A DNA stretch of 64,000 nucleotides from Hymenoscyphus infarciens (Eukaryota > Ascomycota > Leotiomycetes > Helotiales > Helotiaceae): NCBI GenBank assembly GCA_001414345.1, contig LLCB01000124.1, forward strand, positions 95,774-159,773, given 5' to 3'. The notes beneath the pieces are model-generated. The model did no database searches. It was not told the origin of the DNA and worked only from the letters and a program-made list of their open reading frames with translations. Shown one piece after another: positions 45,006 through 57,268 of this stretch. The stretch's first letter is position 1; each line of letters opens with the position of its first letter. A program made the position numbers and the translations under genes.

Positions 45006-46777
45006 TTGATTGACAACAGTGTGTCGCCAACCGCTCTCGCCGCCTGTTTACGGGCCAGCCAAAATATTCAGCATCTAAGCATCACAACAGCAGAACAAGA
45101 AGTTCTCGACCAAAGCCATAACATCGAGGAAGTGCAGGATTTCCTCGCTCAATACGTAGCGGAAGTTGACAAGAGAAATCACAACAAGACTTGGAAGAAA
45201 GTGTACTCTTTTTCTCGATTTGCGGGCCCTGTACTTGATGTGTTTCGGCAAGCGAATTTCTCCACAGAATGCTCACTTGCTCTCGGTTTGGTGTGGTTGC
45301 TACTAATACAACCTTTAAATAACAAATCAGAAATTGAGGATAAGCTAGAGGCGCAGATTGGTGAAATTGAAGGGATCCTGTCCCATGTTCAGTTTTCAAA
45401 GAAAAATATACACACTGCTGAGATCGACCTCGAGATCCAAGGACTGTGTGCTGCGATCATCGATTTCCTACTCCATGCACTGCATTACCCAAAAAAATCA
45501 GGAATAGGTGAGTCAATTTCTTTACCCTCTTTTCTTCTTGTACCGCCCCTTCGGGTATCCGACAAGTTTTGTTCGTGAAAGAGACATGTGTTTTTGATCT
45601 TGAAAATCACTGAAACGCCCCATAAAACAGTGAAAATACTGGGAGGGATCATCTCCGACTTCGCGAAAAGATTTCAAACATACGTCGGCAAAATTGGAGG
45701 ACATGCCAGCAGAATCGAAACGCTGGCACAACGGGGGTACACCACCGCTCTCTTCGATTCAAAGGAGACTCTCGAAAGAGCAGCTCAAAGTAGGCTTTCA
45801 CAGATCTGCCTCCAAACATAGACTAACAAGGAATCCAGCAATACAAGATTTGCAAGCTCATGCTGTAGCGCAAGCAACGATCTTCATTGTTAGAATCGCC
45901 AGGCTAGATGAGAGTATTGCACAATGCAGGCAATCAATAGAAAGTAGGTAAATAAATCTAAAATTGGGAAAATCATCGAGGGAGTTCTTTGAATCGAAAC
46001 TCTACTGACACGACTTTCAGCTTCATCAAATTTTGCAGCAATGTTGCATGTCCAGAACCTATCCGAGATATTGTTCCCCAATGCACCCAGCGTTGAAATC
46101 GAGGCTGTTTCTATCAGGCAACAAGAACACCCAGAGAACGTTGGGATGCCAACGTATCGGAAATACAAGCACCTAGTTGGCTTTCAAAATCTCCACGCCC
46201 AATTCTCTGGATTGGTGGACGACAGAATAGACGAGGTGTTGGCTGGGTATCAAGCTTTTCCCTAGACTTAATTGATGCGCTAGAAATGGAAAGAGGTGTC
46301 GAGGTAGTGTATACATTGTGTAGTGGCGGTGAAGAAGGTCTTATGACTCGTCCTCTAGATATCTTCAAGCGCGCAATATTGCAACTATTAAAGGCTAATC
46401 CTGAACTTGTACTTGCCCCCGGGAATCTTGACAAATTATCTTTGCAAAAATTCAAAGCTATCAGCGACTCCCCGGAAGCAGCGTATAAGGTTTTGGCGGA
46501 TATATTGAAAATGGTAGAGGCGAAGTGTCAGCGGGACGGGAAAGAGATGTTTTTGTTAATTGATCGAGTGGACATCGTTTTGATGAGGGAAAATGCACTT
46601 GGAAGACAGCGGTTCTTGAGAGCATTGATGCAGTTGAACTTGGAGTACAAGTCATTGAGGGTTATTTTGACGAGTCAGTTTCCTGTGGCAGAACTGGAGT
46701 TTACGACAGGGGGCCGGGAATCTTTGACCGAGATTTGGGTTGGTACAACTAAGCCATTAGCCATGTATTCTCGTTAA
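45006..46777 (+). pseudogene. Broken STAND/NLR-like protein with DUF7708-type N-terminus
   Basis: The first exon frame (from about 45006) has no ATG that I can place. VYSFSRFAGPVLDVFRQANF followed by CSLALGLVWLLL resembles the DUF7708 helical domain found at the N-terminus of fungal STAND/NACHT proteins. Introns at about 45507-45630, 45788-45838 and 45947-46018 can join it to later frames. Around 46140-46200 the frame must change. The frame that then stays open reads PSWLSKSPRPILWIGGRQNR, RGVGWVSSFSLDLIDAL and later MFLLIDRVDIV (Walker B-like), ending at 46777. The expected P-loop lysine and serine are gone and there is no C-terminal repeat domain. It is probably a nonfunctional or truncated NLR; an active decoy protein cannot be excluded. 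Confidence 0.6.
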
Positions 46778-46864
46778 TGAAAGGGGACTTTACCAGCTCA
46801 AGGTCCACACATCTACACCCTCCAATAATGCCTGGGGTGACGAAGTTCGGCAATATATCAACCG

Positions 46865-48685
46865 TCACTGATGCTCTATATGAGCTGCTTCGTCCACTGC
46901 CTTCTCTTCATCAGGGAATATTGGCAATTCCTCGGCTCGTTTGGTATCTCTTTTATGAAGATACTGTCCGATCATGAGAATTATCCAGACCATGGCAACA
47001 AAAACCACTTCAACAGTGTAGCCTTTTCTCCACTTCGGGGCTACAAGAAAGTCAGCATGACGGAATTGACCTAGGGAATCAAAGTATTACCCTCCAGAAC
47101 AGGGAAAACGGCAATGGGATAAAATGAGTTTACCCCCCAACCAAATGTCAACTAGAGATAGTTAACCCTGGGAACCATCGTTTCTTCGTGATATCCATAC
47201 CATGGCACCAGTGGTGAACGCTCTAGCTTCTGCATTATCTTTCATAATGATATTGACCCACGGAAAAAGAATCGGTGTAACTGCAGCCGTAAAGCCGAGT
47301 AAATAATAAGCGAAAACTACGACAAAGTCAGCAAATTTAAAGTATGGCTGTAGATTCCCTTACAGTGCAACCCAAAGGGAACATCCCAAATCAATAATAC
47401 GATTATCGCGAACATGGTAAACCCCTGAACCGCTGTCATCACAATCCAAAGTGGATAAACCATGCAGAGCGATGTGGCGAGGATGGTAACGATCACAGAA
47501 ACGCCTTGAACTCCTGTCGGTATAGTGTTTATCTGCGGGACGCTCCAGTGATGAATGCCTTTCGCGCTTTCATCCTTGAGCCAGAGGGCCATTTGACCGT
47601 TAGGATAGGACGAGGAAAGAAAGCTAGAAATATTGGTTAGCTATTTATTTGATGACGGAGTCCGTGTGGGTTTGGCGTACAAGGTGTAAGAGAGTACTGC
47701 CACGTAAAAGTGCCATTTGGTGAAGACCCGCTTCAGAAGATTCCAGCTCAACTTTCTGCTCTCTTCGACCCCTTCATCCCTCATTCGGCGGCAAGCAAGA
47801 TAATGTTGATCCTCCGACATCCACCATGGTTTCCCGCTCGCTGGCAGGCCTGGGAATATAAAGAATCCAAGAATAGCCAAGGGTAGGCTAATACACCCGT
47901 CCACGACAAATAGCCATCTCCACCCTGCCATGTCACCTACACCATTGAGATTTTTATACGCCGCGGCCTGCAGGTACCCTCCAAACATAACGGCGATGTT
48001 GTTTGAAACGTACCATACACCTGCTCGCTTAAACAATTCATTGGGGCGGTACCAAGATGACAGAATAAACAACGAGCCAGAGGCAACAGGCGTTTCAAGT
48101 ATCCCTAAGAGAAATCGAGTTCCATATATAGTAGCAGTACTGTCCAGCTTACATTGCGCAAATGTCAAGACCGACCAAAGTACTTCCATAATTGGAAGAA
48201 AATATCTGGCCAACTTGGGCCTGGACAGAATGAGAAGTGACGGAATTTGGGAGAGAAGGTAGCCTAAATTGTAAAAAGTACCAAATAGCGAGTACCTAAC
48301 ATGTTAAGACAAATCAGAATGGGATGGTTGATGAACGTACTGATTAGAATTTAGATGAAGTTCTTCTTTCATCCCGGAAACGTATGCGTTATTAATGTTG
48401 GAAGAATCCAGCCATTTCAGAAAGACTAGAGCGTGGTCTATTTTTAGGGGATGTCTTCTGAGACGATGTAAATGATGGGGTTTACTTACATGCCAGAGAG
48501 CAGAAAGTGAGTAGAAACATATCCAGCTTTCGAAGCATCTTCTTCTCTTCCACGCTATAATAACTAGGATACCAATCAAACAAATAAAGCCATGCTGTTT
48601 TGTAAGATCGGATGGGTGCTTCATTTGCTGTTGAGCCAGGCACAGGACGCTCGGCTGGTGGGTCTGGGGCTGTCGTTGATGCCAT
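46865..48685 (-). CDS. MFS permease, pantothenate/vitamin H-type (Liz1/Fen2/Vht1 group)
   Basis: Start at the ATG at 48685 ([18 protein letters not shown]). The protein reads [87 protein letters not shown], then a last part [17 protein letters not shown] and an acidic tail ending IEHQ at 46865. [11 protein letters not shown] is the hallmark of the same group as the permease at 25.5 kb. Six or more introns. It sits one gene away from the GH88 and GH5 pair, so transport of pectin-derived acids is conceivable but unsupported by the sequence. Confidence 0.83.
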
Positions 48686-49283
48686 TTTTACGTATTGGTG
48701 GTATAACAGCAAAAGTTTTGGCACTTGGGAAGCTGTCACGGATACATGTTCGAAAGAGCTATGGGACCATCTGGATATCTATAGTCTCGACTTTCAAGGC
48801 CAATGGCCATGCATCCCATGGGGGCGATCGTGTCCAATCGTAAGCCACAAGTTAGGCTGGCCTGGGATCCTTTTATTACACCGAATAGCGCAATAGAATG
48901 CCGATACCGTCCGGGTTGATCAAAAGCTGCAGTTCGTATCAGGGGAGCTGGGGTAACTATCTGGGGTAGCTGGTAGGTGGGGTAATGAAGTTGCGCATCG
49001 GTCCCTCGGGGGTATTTACCGGGGAGAAATCCATGGTTGATCGCTTTTCAAATGATGTCTCTGCAGAGGGTCAATTGGGCAGTTCTGAAATGAAGACGGA
49101 CAACGTAGAGAGGGTAAGTTTGGAGAAGTTTGGAGAAGTTTGGAGATAAGCTGGAAATTAGGAAAGGGGTCTGGCACGTGACAGTCCCGTTCCCAGCCAC
49201 TTATTTCTACGACTGAACGGATCTCTAGCCCTAACATAACCGAACTACGAAAGAGAACCCAAACACGATCGATCCCATCTCAA

Positions 49284-50787
49284 TCACAGCATACCCATTC
49301 GCATCAATCGGTTCCCAAACTCGAGAAAATAGTAATCCGCATACACCAAGCCGTGATCGAAATACTGGCGGAGGGAATGCTCGTGTCTGCATGCTGTAGC
49401 ATTTCGCAAAATAGCCTCAAAGCCACCACTGCTGGCGACAATATCATCGCCCTCGCCTGGCAGAAATGTCCTCTTTTCCTTCGAGAGTGAGAGATCAATG
49501 GTATCTTTTACGATTCCAATAGCAGCAGATAAAAAGCGATGGCTTCCCTCGCGCCCATGCAGAGATTGATACAAGATGAGCAGGCCATTCGCTGCGATCA
49601 TACCCGCCGAGCTATCTCGCAAGAGGGTCTCATTTGGCGCGTCAAAGTCCCAGAGAGGCACATAAGGGTTGGGGTGGGTGGCTTTCTCGAGTCGAGACAG
49701 AAAGTAGTTAGCTAGGGATATGGCTGCATCAAGAAACTGGACGTCTCTGGTCCAGAGGTATGTTTGGGCATATCCAAGAATACCCCAGGCCTGGCCTCTG
49801 TTTTATCTTCAGCATCGTTATCGACATACTCGATGGTAGGGTAGTTTTACCTGCTCCATGTTGACCAGTCTTCGTATCCCTGGTTGGTCAATTGTTCCTT
49901 GATTACTCCTGTTTTTGCATCAAAATTTACCAAGTGAAATGTAGAGAAGTCATCTCTAACAAGAGACCTCAATACAGTTTGGGCATGTATGGTGGCCATG
50001 TCAGCGAGTTCCTTTTTCCCAGTGTGGTGTGCGGCATAGTACAGCAAATCGAGGTCTGCTTGAAGTTAGACAATGTTTCCTTTTTGCTTGGCTGGTCAAC
50101 TTACTACACATACTATCAATGATGACCAGGAAGTCCACATTTTTATCTGTATAACTATATCTTTTGTTTATCGCCTGATCCCAACTGCGAATTGCTTCAA
50201 CTTTCTTGTCATACCGCGAAGCCAAACTCTTGGCCGCAACCAAAACTGCATCCAAACTTCGGTGGTTTCCCGTCAACTCCCAGTCCATTCGAAGTGCAGG
50301 TTGGATGATAAAAGCCATATCGTGTGTGTCCGTCCGAGTGGACATGGCATATAATGGCTCTGCCCATTGTCGCCCAAGTTTCAAGAGTTTTTGTTGAAAA
50401 CTCGGACGATATTCATTGGGAATGCTGAGGTATTGGGGAAATTTCATTGACCTTTCCAGAATGGTATACAGACTTCCGGGAAAGAAGCCACACGTCCAAA
50501 ACTCCGCATCACGTAGGGAGTATTTTCCCGCTCCTTCTCCAGTTTGAGGGACAGTTTCAGGGTACTTGGCCAAGATGCCGTTCTGTAGCCATGTCAGAAG
50601 AAAAGTACTCCACCATAATTAGAATAAAAAAGCATCTTTCACGTACCTGTTCTTTCAGTAATCTTTCCGCTACTGCCCAGAGCTTAGCAACTACATTTTC
50701 AGCAAAAAGTTCACCCAGCTGAGGATCCAGCCCAAGTGCAATGGGAATTTCACTTGGCTCTGTTGATGTTATTTTTGCGCCGTACAT
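49284..50787 (-). CDS. GH88 unsaturated glucuronyl/rhamnogalacturonyl hydrolase
   Basis: Start at the ATG at 50787 (MYGAKITSTEPSEIP). The exons read LLKEQ-NGILAKYPETVPQTG, FWTCGFFPGSLYTILERS, RTDTHDMAFIIQPALRM and NVDFLVIIDSMC: the two aspartates in HDMAF and IIDSM are the catalytic residues of GH88. Next come DLDLLYYAAHHTGKKELADM, HLVNFDAKTG, GQAWGILGYAQTYLWTRD and the last exon with PLWDFDAPNETLLRDSSAG. The enzyme hydrates the terminal unsaturated uronic acid left by lyases on pectin or glycosaminoglycans. I see no clear signal peptide, so an intracellular role on imported oligosaccharides is likely. Divergent from the GH5 gene at 51126 with 338 bp between starts. Confidence 0.85.
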
Positions 50788-51125
50788 CTCGTTGAGTCTT
50801 TGATTTGCTTGGTTTTTAAATTGGAATAGACAGCTCCCTCTTTAGGATGATCCAATAACTTATCTCGGCGATATAAACATCTCTCAGCGAGAGGCCATTT
50901 CAGAAAAGGTCTTGGGGGAGTTTTCCCCGCGTTCATCCCCGATTTCCCCGCGGACCGCAACCCCGCATCACTTACTTGGCGGCCCAATTGTGAGCTCTCT
51001 TTGGTGCGCCAATGATAGTTTATACAGGGGCCGATTGTCTTTGCTGAACACCTCGAATCGAGAAAATAGTCAATATTTGGAGGTCGTAATGAAAATTTAC
51101 TTCGTTTGCCACATTTCACCAAAAC

Positions 51126-52495
51126 ATGTTTTTAACTACTCTCTCCTTCTTAATATTAGGAGTTACCTCCGCCAATTCCTATTCTTATTCTCCAAATGTT
51201 CCTTACAAGCTCCCTTTCCACACCAGAAATGGCACAGATATTTTGTCCTCAGATGGCCAGGTCGTCAAATATCTAGGTACGAATTGGGCAGCTCACCAAG
51301 AACCTATGATTCCAGAAGGTCTTCAATATTCCTCTATTGGTGATATCGTCTCCAAAATTAAGGGCTTCAATCTCAATTCCGTCCGACTTACCTTTGCAAT
51401 CGAGATGGTCGATGACATTCTCGACAATGGAGGGGATGTGAGTCTGGAAAACACACTTATTAAAGCTTTGGGTGTTGAAAATGGGACTTGGATTTTAAAT
51501 CAAGTGCTATTACATAACCCGCAGTTTACAAAGGAAACCACGAGATTGGAAATTTTTGATGAGATGGCGCGGGAATTGGGAAAACAGGGGATTTTATTGC
51601 ATTTGGATAACCATATGAGTGTTGCAAAATGGTGCTGTGGTGCCGCTGATGGGAATGCTTGGTTTGGAGATTCGGATTTCGATGTTGAGAAGTGGATGAG
51701 AGGTTGGTCTTTCATGGCTTCGCATGTGAGCAACATCTCAGTCTCAATTCTTGGTATACTGGCTCGTTTCCTCATCGCTGACATCTTCTTCAGGCTTCAC
51801 GCCATTGGCCCTCTTTCTCCTCTGTTGGCCTCCGCAATGAACTTCGCCAGCCAAATGGCCCCAGTGAACCAGTCGATTGGTATACCTGGCACAAACACAT
51901 GACAGCAGCCGCAAGTAATGTTCATTCGGCAGCCCCAGAGGCATTGATATTCTTCTCTGGTTTCGACTACGATACAAATCTTGCTCCTGTTGTGCAAGGG
52001 CTACCTCTCACTGGTACCAACGGAACATCGACAGAAAATCTTACCGCGCTTTTCACTCCCTCCACATACGCCTATAAAAACAAAATAGTCCTCGAGCTTC
52101 ATAAATATGATTTTGAACACACACAACTTTCTTGTGCCTCATTCGGTAACCAACTTCTAAATGCGGGCTACAATACTCTCGATCTCTCCTCCGCTTCAAA
52201 GGCAAAGTTGCATCTCCCGGTCGTTTTAACCGAGTGGGGGTTCATCCAAAATGGGACCTATTGGAATCAAACCACTTATAGCGAGTGTCTGGTGGAGTTT
52301 ATGGAAAAGTGGAAGCCGAGTGGTTGGATGCAATGGGAGTTGGGTGGGAGCTTTTATGTACAGACGCGAGATGGGAAAAGTACGAGGGATCTGGATGAAG
52401 CTTGGGGGTTGCTAAATCATTGGTGGAATGGGACGAGGGATTCAGTTACTGTTAAAGAGAGTTTGGGGAAGATGGTTGGTGCTACGTTGGCGTAG
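51126..52495 (+). CDS. Secreted GH5 glycoside hydrolase (cellulase family)
   Basis: Two exons, 51126-51725 and 51794-52495, give 433 residues. Signal peptide MFLTTLSFLILGVTSANS. The catalytic acid/base lies in VGLRNELRQP, the nucleophile in VVLTEWGF; KYLGTNWAAHQEP, NSVRLTFAIE, LLHLDNHMS and ELHKYDFEH are further GH5-like segments. Five or more N-glycosylation sequons. Subfamily not resolved by eye; it is clearly different from the GH5_5-type gene at 28 kb. It shares a short divergent promoter with the GH88 gene. Confidence 0.87.
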
Positions 52496-52563
52496 TTTAG
52501 TCGATGATAGGACCCCATGAGCATTTTCCTACCCCGCCTACTTCCCCTTAAGGACTCAAATAG

Positions 52564-54059
52564 TTATCCAACTGCCGTAAACAACGGTGTGAGCCGTCCG
52601 CCTCTGAGCTCTTCGGCCACAGCAGCTGAAACCTCAGGCCATCTTTGATTAGTCTCTTCTTCCGCATCATAAGGATAAAGCCATCGATTCTTAATTTTCA
52701 CATTTTCCGGATCAATTTCCACATTTCTATCCAAATCCTTGAGGATATTGTGCCATCGATCACGAAGCTCCTCTCCATTCAGTTGAGATAATCGTACTCT
52801 GTCAAATCGGAGTTTTTCGTACGTTCTCGTCTTAGAAAATGTAAGCCCAAAATCCGTGGGTGAGAAAAGGGTCAGAAAAAGATGAGAAAACAGCGTACCG
52901 CTAGAGGAATATTTTCCTTTCCAGACAGTTTCAAACACATGGCCAACACAGCAGCACTCTCTGTCGCCTGTGAAGCTCCTTGCGCGCTTGTGGGAAGATG
53001 TGGATGACATGAAGCCCCCAAGAGTGCGATCTTGTGACTGCCACTCACCCAAGTGGGTATTGGATCTCGATAGCAAATCTTCCAATCTAAACACTCCTTC
53101 GTCTTATCAACAACAGCTTTTATTCTCGGATCGCAATCTAACACCAGTTCCTTGACTGCCTTCATATCACCTGGTTGAAACCACGACTCCTTGATATCTT
53201 CCGTATCTTTGTGTGTTATGATCCAATTTATTTCATCGCCATCACGAAGGGTATTTTGTACCAGATGAACATCGTTTCCAATCCAGATGTTGACGCACTC
53301 TTTCTCTACAAATTCTCGGCAAATCGGATCGTCTTTTAGATAGGCACCTTTGAAGAACGCTCGGAAGCAGGCGTAGCCGGAGGACTTTGGTTTGTCTTCG
53401 AATCCTAGGACTACTTCTCTCGCCAAAGACTTGATTCCTGCTCGCTTGTTGTTAATATTGAGAGAACTGAGACTTGAGAAGTGGGGGGATTTTACCATCT
53501 GCAGCAACGATCAAGTCTGCCATATGAACTTCCCCATTACTCAGCGTAATAGATGGCTCATTCTCATCATAGGCAACAACCTAGCTCACTCCATCATTAC
53601 TCTCTCATATCGTCACAAACCAATCTTGAACTCACCTTACAGCCCATATAAATAGGCACCCCCAACTCACCCACCCGTTTCAAAAACTCATCATGATAAT
53701 CTCCTCTATGGCCTATATAACCAGCCATATCCATCAATGGCTGCTGCGCCAAAATCTTTCCATCATCCCATCTACGAATCTGCATCATCTCACTTTTGTT
53801 TCCAATTGCAATGAGTTGGTCATGTAGGCCCCATCTTTTAAGCAGCCGAAGTGCATTCTCTCCCAACCCGAGAGAATCTCCCAGGCGAGCATATTTTTTG
53901 ACCTTCTCGAAGACGCGAACGTTGAATCCTTGGGCATTCATAGCCATTGCTGCCGCGCAGCCACCCAGGCCTGCACCAATTATTACTACTATTCTACTGT
54001 ATCAGTGAGGATTTTTGGGTAAGATACCAGGATTGAATACCTTCTAATGGTTTCTCCAT
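52564..54059 (-). CDS. FAD-dependent aromatic monooxygenase, salicylate hydroxylase-like, with altered GD motif
   Basis: Start proposed at the ATG at 54059 (MEKPLEG) followed by an intron; the splice here is off by one base in my reading, so the first exon is uncertain. The FAD motif reads IVVIIGAGLGGCAAAMAMN. Then come GLGENALRLLKRWGL, RRWDDGKILAQQPL, IVAADG, the DG-type region, YACFRAFF, VNIWIGNDVHLV and RDPIPTW. The second FAD motif, normally GD..HP..P..AQG, reads LLGASCHPHLPTSAQGASQA: the aspartate that binds the FAD ribityl chain is alanine. The C-terminus is YEKLRFDRVRL and WLYPYDAEEE. It may be impaired. Divergent from the VAO gene at 54330 (270 bp). Confidence 0.78.
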
Positions 54060-54329
54060 ACCTATTTTTTGGGGAATTGAAAGGTCCAAAGGACGTTTCA
54101 AAACAAATTTTACAATCAAGACGAGTTATGGTATGAAATTTTCAATAATTTGGTTGTACCCCAAGTGTCCCACAAGCCCCACCGAATCTCTATCCAAAGA
54201 CTTCCCCGCGTTCCCACTATGTTGCTATTCGTCCGGTTATAAGTAAGCGGTTTGAAGTCACACTTATACACAACTCAAATGACGTTGCTTCATAACCTCA
54301 ATAATCCATAACGAAAACTATTAAAAAAG

Positions 54330-56217
54330 ATGTCAAAAAGTTCCAAACCCCCAACTCTCCCCTCCTCCCACAGCGGAATCCCAATTCGACTCGAGAAAGA
54401 CGCCCGAAATGCTAAAGAGAAAGTATACGCCCACAAAACCCTTCCCGATAGTGCTCCTCGCCAGTTTCCCGTGAAGCTACCCCCTAGTACCAATCAACAA
54501 CAATTCGACATAGCAACCACTGAACTTCGCCAACTCCTAGGTGAAAAGGGCGTCGAAATTAACGACAAACCTTTAGTAGATGGCTGGTACATGGAACATC
54601 CGTACGCAATCTTCCCCTCTCGCTTAAAATCCATAAAAGCTTAACCCTCCCCCCCTCTAGTAACACACACGACGCCTTCCACATCGCCAACCAAGAAGTC
54701 CTCATCTGTAGCGCCGTTGCGTACCCCTCTTCCGTCACAGAAGTCCAAGAAATCGTAAAATGGGCAAACAAACACCTCATCCCAATTTATCCCATTTCCT
54801 TAGGCCGAAATCTCGGCTACGGAGGTGCAGCCCCGAGAGTTCCAGGCTCGGTGGTTGTCGATTTGGGGAGGAATATGAATCGGGTTCTGAAGATTAATGG
54901 GGAAAACGCTTCGTGTATGGTGGAACCAGGGGTTTCGTATTTTAAACTTTATGAGGAGGTGCAAAAATCCGGTGAGTTCGCTACAAACGTTTTATGAAAT
55001 ATTTGAGAGAAGAATTGAACTGATGGCCAAAAAAAGGTCTCCCGCTTTGGATCGATACCCCAGATCTCGGTGGCGGTAGTGTCCTTGGGAATGCCATCGA
55101 CCGCGGTGTTGGCTATACACCATACGGTGATCATTTCGCAAATCACTGCGGCATAGAAATTGTCCTCCCAGATGGTTCCCTCCTCCGTACAGGAATGGGT
55201 GCTCTACCAGGAAAAGATGGTGAAGACAACCCTACCTGGGAGTCTTTCCAACATTCTTACGGGCCAAGCATCGATGGGATTTTCAGCCAAAGTAACTTTG
55301 GGATTGTAACTAAAATGGGCTTTTGGCTTATGCCAGCTACGGAACATCAGTCTTACATGATTACTTTCCCGAAAGAAGAACAGTTTGGAGAGATTGTGGA
55401 TACGATTAGACCACTTGCGCTAAAGAGAGTTTTGGGTAATATTCCGCAGTTGAGACATGCGATTCAGGAACTTGCCGTTACGGGGAGACCTAAGTCGGAG
55501 TGGTATTCTGGGTCTGGACGGCTGCCGAGGGAAGCGATTCGAGAAGGGGTGAAGAGTTTACCTATAGGTGATGTATCTTGGGTGTTTTATGGGACGCAGT
55601 ATGGTGATTCTGCATCGATTGAAAACCAACTCTCCCTTATCAAATCGGAATTCTCAAAGATCGAGGGCAGCAGATTCTATCTCCCTTCTGATTTACCCTC
55701 AGATCACTATTTACACAGTCGTGTACAAGTATGTAGTGGCGTGCCCATCCTTCGAGAGCTCGATTGGTTGAACTGGAAACCAAATGCAGCACATCTCTTC
55801 TTCTCGCCCATCACACCCACAAACTCCAAAGACGCTCAAAAGATCCATGGGATAATCGTCAAACTACACGAAAAATGGGGATTCGACACTTTCCCCACAC
55901 TCTGTGTAGCAGGGAGGGAAATGCATTATATCGCAAATATAGTCTACAACCGAGCAGATGAAAATGAGAAAGCGAGAGCGAGGGAGTTGATGAAGGAAAT
56001 GATTGATGCAGCAGCCAAAGAAGGGTTTGGGGAATACAGAACACATTTATTGTTTGCCGATCAGGTTGCTGGGACTTACAATTGGAATGGAGGTGCTCTG
56101 ATGAGGTTTCATGAGATGCTTAAGGATGTTTTGGATCCTAATGGTATTTTGGCTCCCGGGAGGAATGGGATTTGGCCGAAGAGTTATCGTGAGAATGCGC
56201 TGGTTTCTAAATTCTGA
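54330..56217 (+). CDS. FAD-binding oxidase of the vanillyl-alcohol oxidase (VAO) family
   Basis: Exons 54330-54601, 54661-54971 and 55037-56217 give 587 residues. Key segments: VEPGVSYFKLYEEVQKSGLP, LGGGSVLGNAIDRGVGYTPYGDHF, GIEIVLPDGSLLRTGMGA, FSQSNFGIVTKMGFWLMP and the C-terminal LDPNGILAPGRNGIWPKS. This combination marks VAO and 4-cresol dehydrogenase-type enzymes, which oxidise para-substituted phenols such as vanillyl alcohol or eugenol. No signal peptide, so probably peroxisomal or cytosolic. With the divergent monooxygenase it suggests a two-gene unit for phenolics from plant lignin, an inference. Confidence 0.88.
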
Positions 56218-57268
56218 AAATCTTGTCAAATACAAAAGCTTCAGCTGTTGATTAGGAAAAAGTTAAATGGGCTATTTTACTTTGTTCACCAATTGTGGAA
56301 TTGAACAGTTGATATTATACGAGTTTTTTGGCCAAAGAAGTGTCAGGGAATACGCATTTCTATTGAACGATTATCAAATGAAATCAATCGAAAACATTTA
56401 GAAGTTTTGAATTCAAGAGGAATGTTTAGAGACTTTGAAAATATGGAGTTTCCCCACTCACCTAGATGACAAAAAAAGGTTCGAGAAGGTTCGCAATAAT
56501 CTAGGAATCTAAATTGAGTTTAGAACGCTACATAGAAGAAAGCATACCACCGCTCTGTAAATTATTCGTTTCTTATAAAAGTTTCTTTTACTTTTTACAC
56601 TCCTCAGAGCAAAGAAGAGAAACAATTTCTCCGTCTTGGCAATCCAGAAGTCTGGCACTGCATTCTCCCCTTGCAAGTGGATGTTGCTCTTATTGCTTCA
56701 AGTGCAGTCAGACGAGCCAGAATATGGAAAGATTTAGATAAAGAAACATTACTTCACAACACTTCTTGTTCCCTTTCATTTGCGGTTCCACAGCGAAGCT
56801 ATGTTTTAGGATATTACAATACGTGTTCTAGGCGGTGACCACAATACCAGCCTTCCTTTTTTATACAAAAAGCTTCGAGCTACCCCGCATTCTCCCCGAC
56901 CCCATACCCCAGAGCTTGAGTGGGGAGTTTGAGAGCTGGTGTGGGCCCTCAAGCTATCTTCCCACAAAGAGTACCGCTACCACGTCTCGATCACAATATG
57001 ATTTGGATCCTCTGTGAATGGTGGATGTATTATTTTCCTTTTAAGAAACTGGGCTTGATCTTTTTCTTTAGAGCTCGCTAAGACCTATATATTCGTGTTG
57101 CTTTGCACACTTTTTGAGCTTCAACAATGTTCTAATGTCTTCGAAGTGGCAAAATTTCAAGATGAGGTTAGTCCTTTATTCTGATGTTAACGGTGAAGAG
57201 AACTTCAGGGAGAGTATTTATACAGCCATGGACGCCTGCGTGATGGCGTCGCAATCCATGAAAGCAAA
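56218..57268. other. Intergenic region without a supported gene
   Basis: No domain in frames here. The right end holds the likely promoter and leader of the former GH28 gene (short direct leader, then ATG at 57269). Confidence 0.5.
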
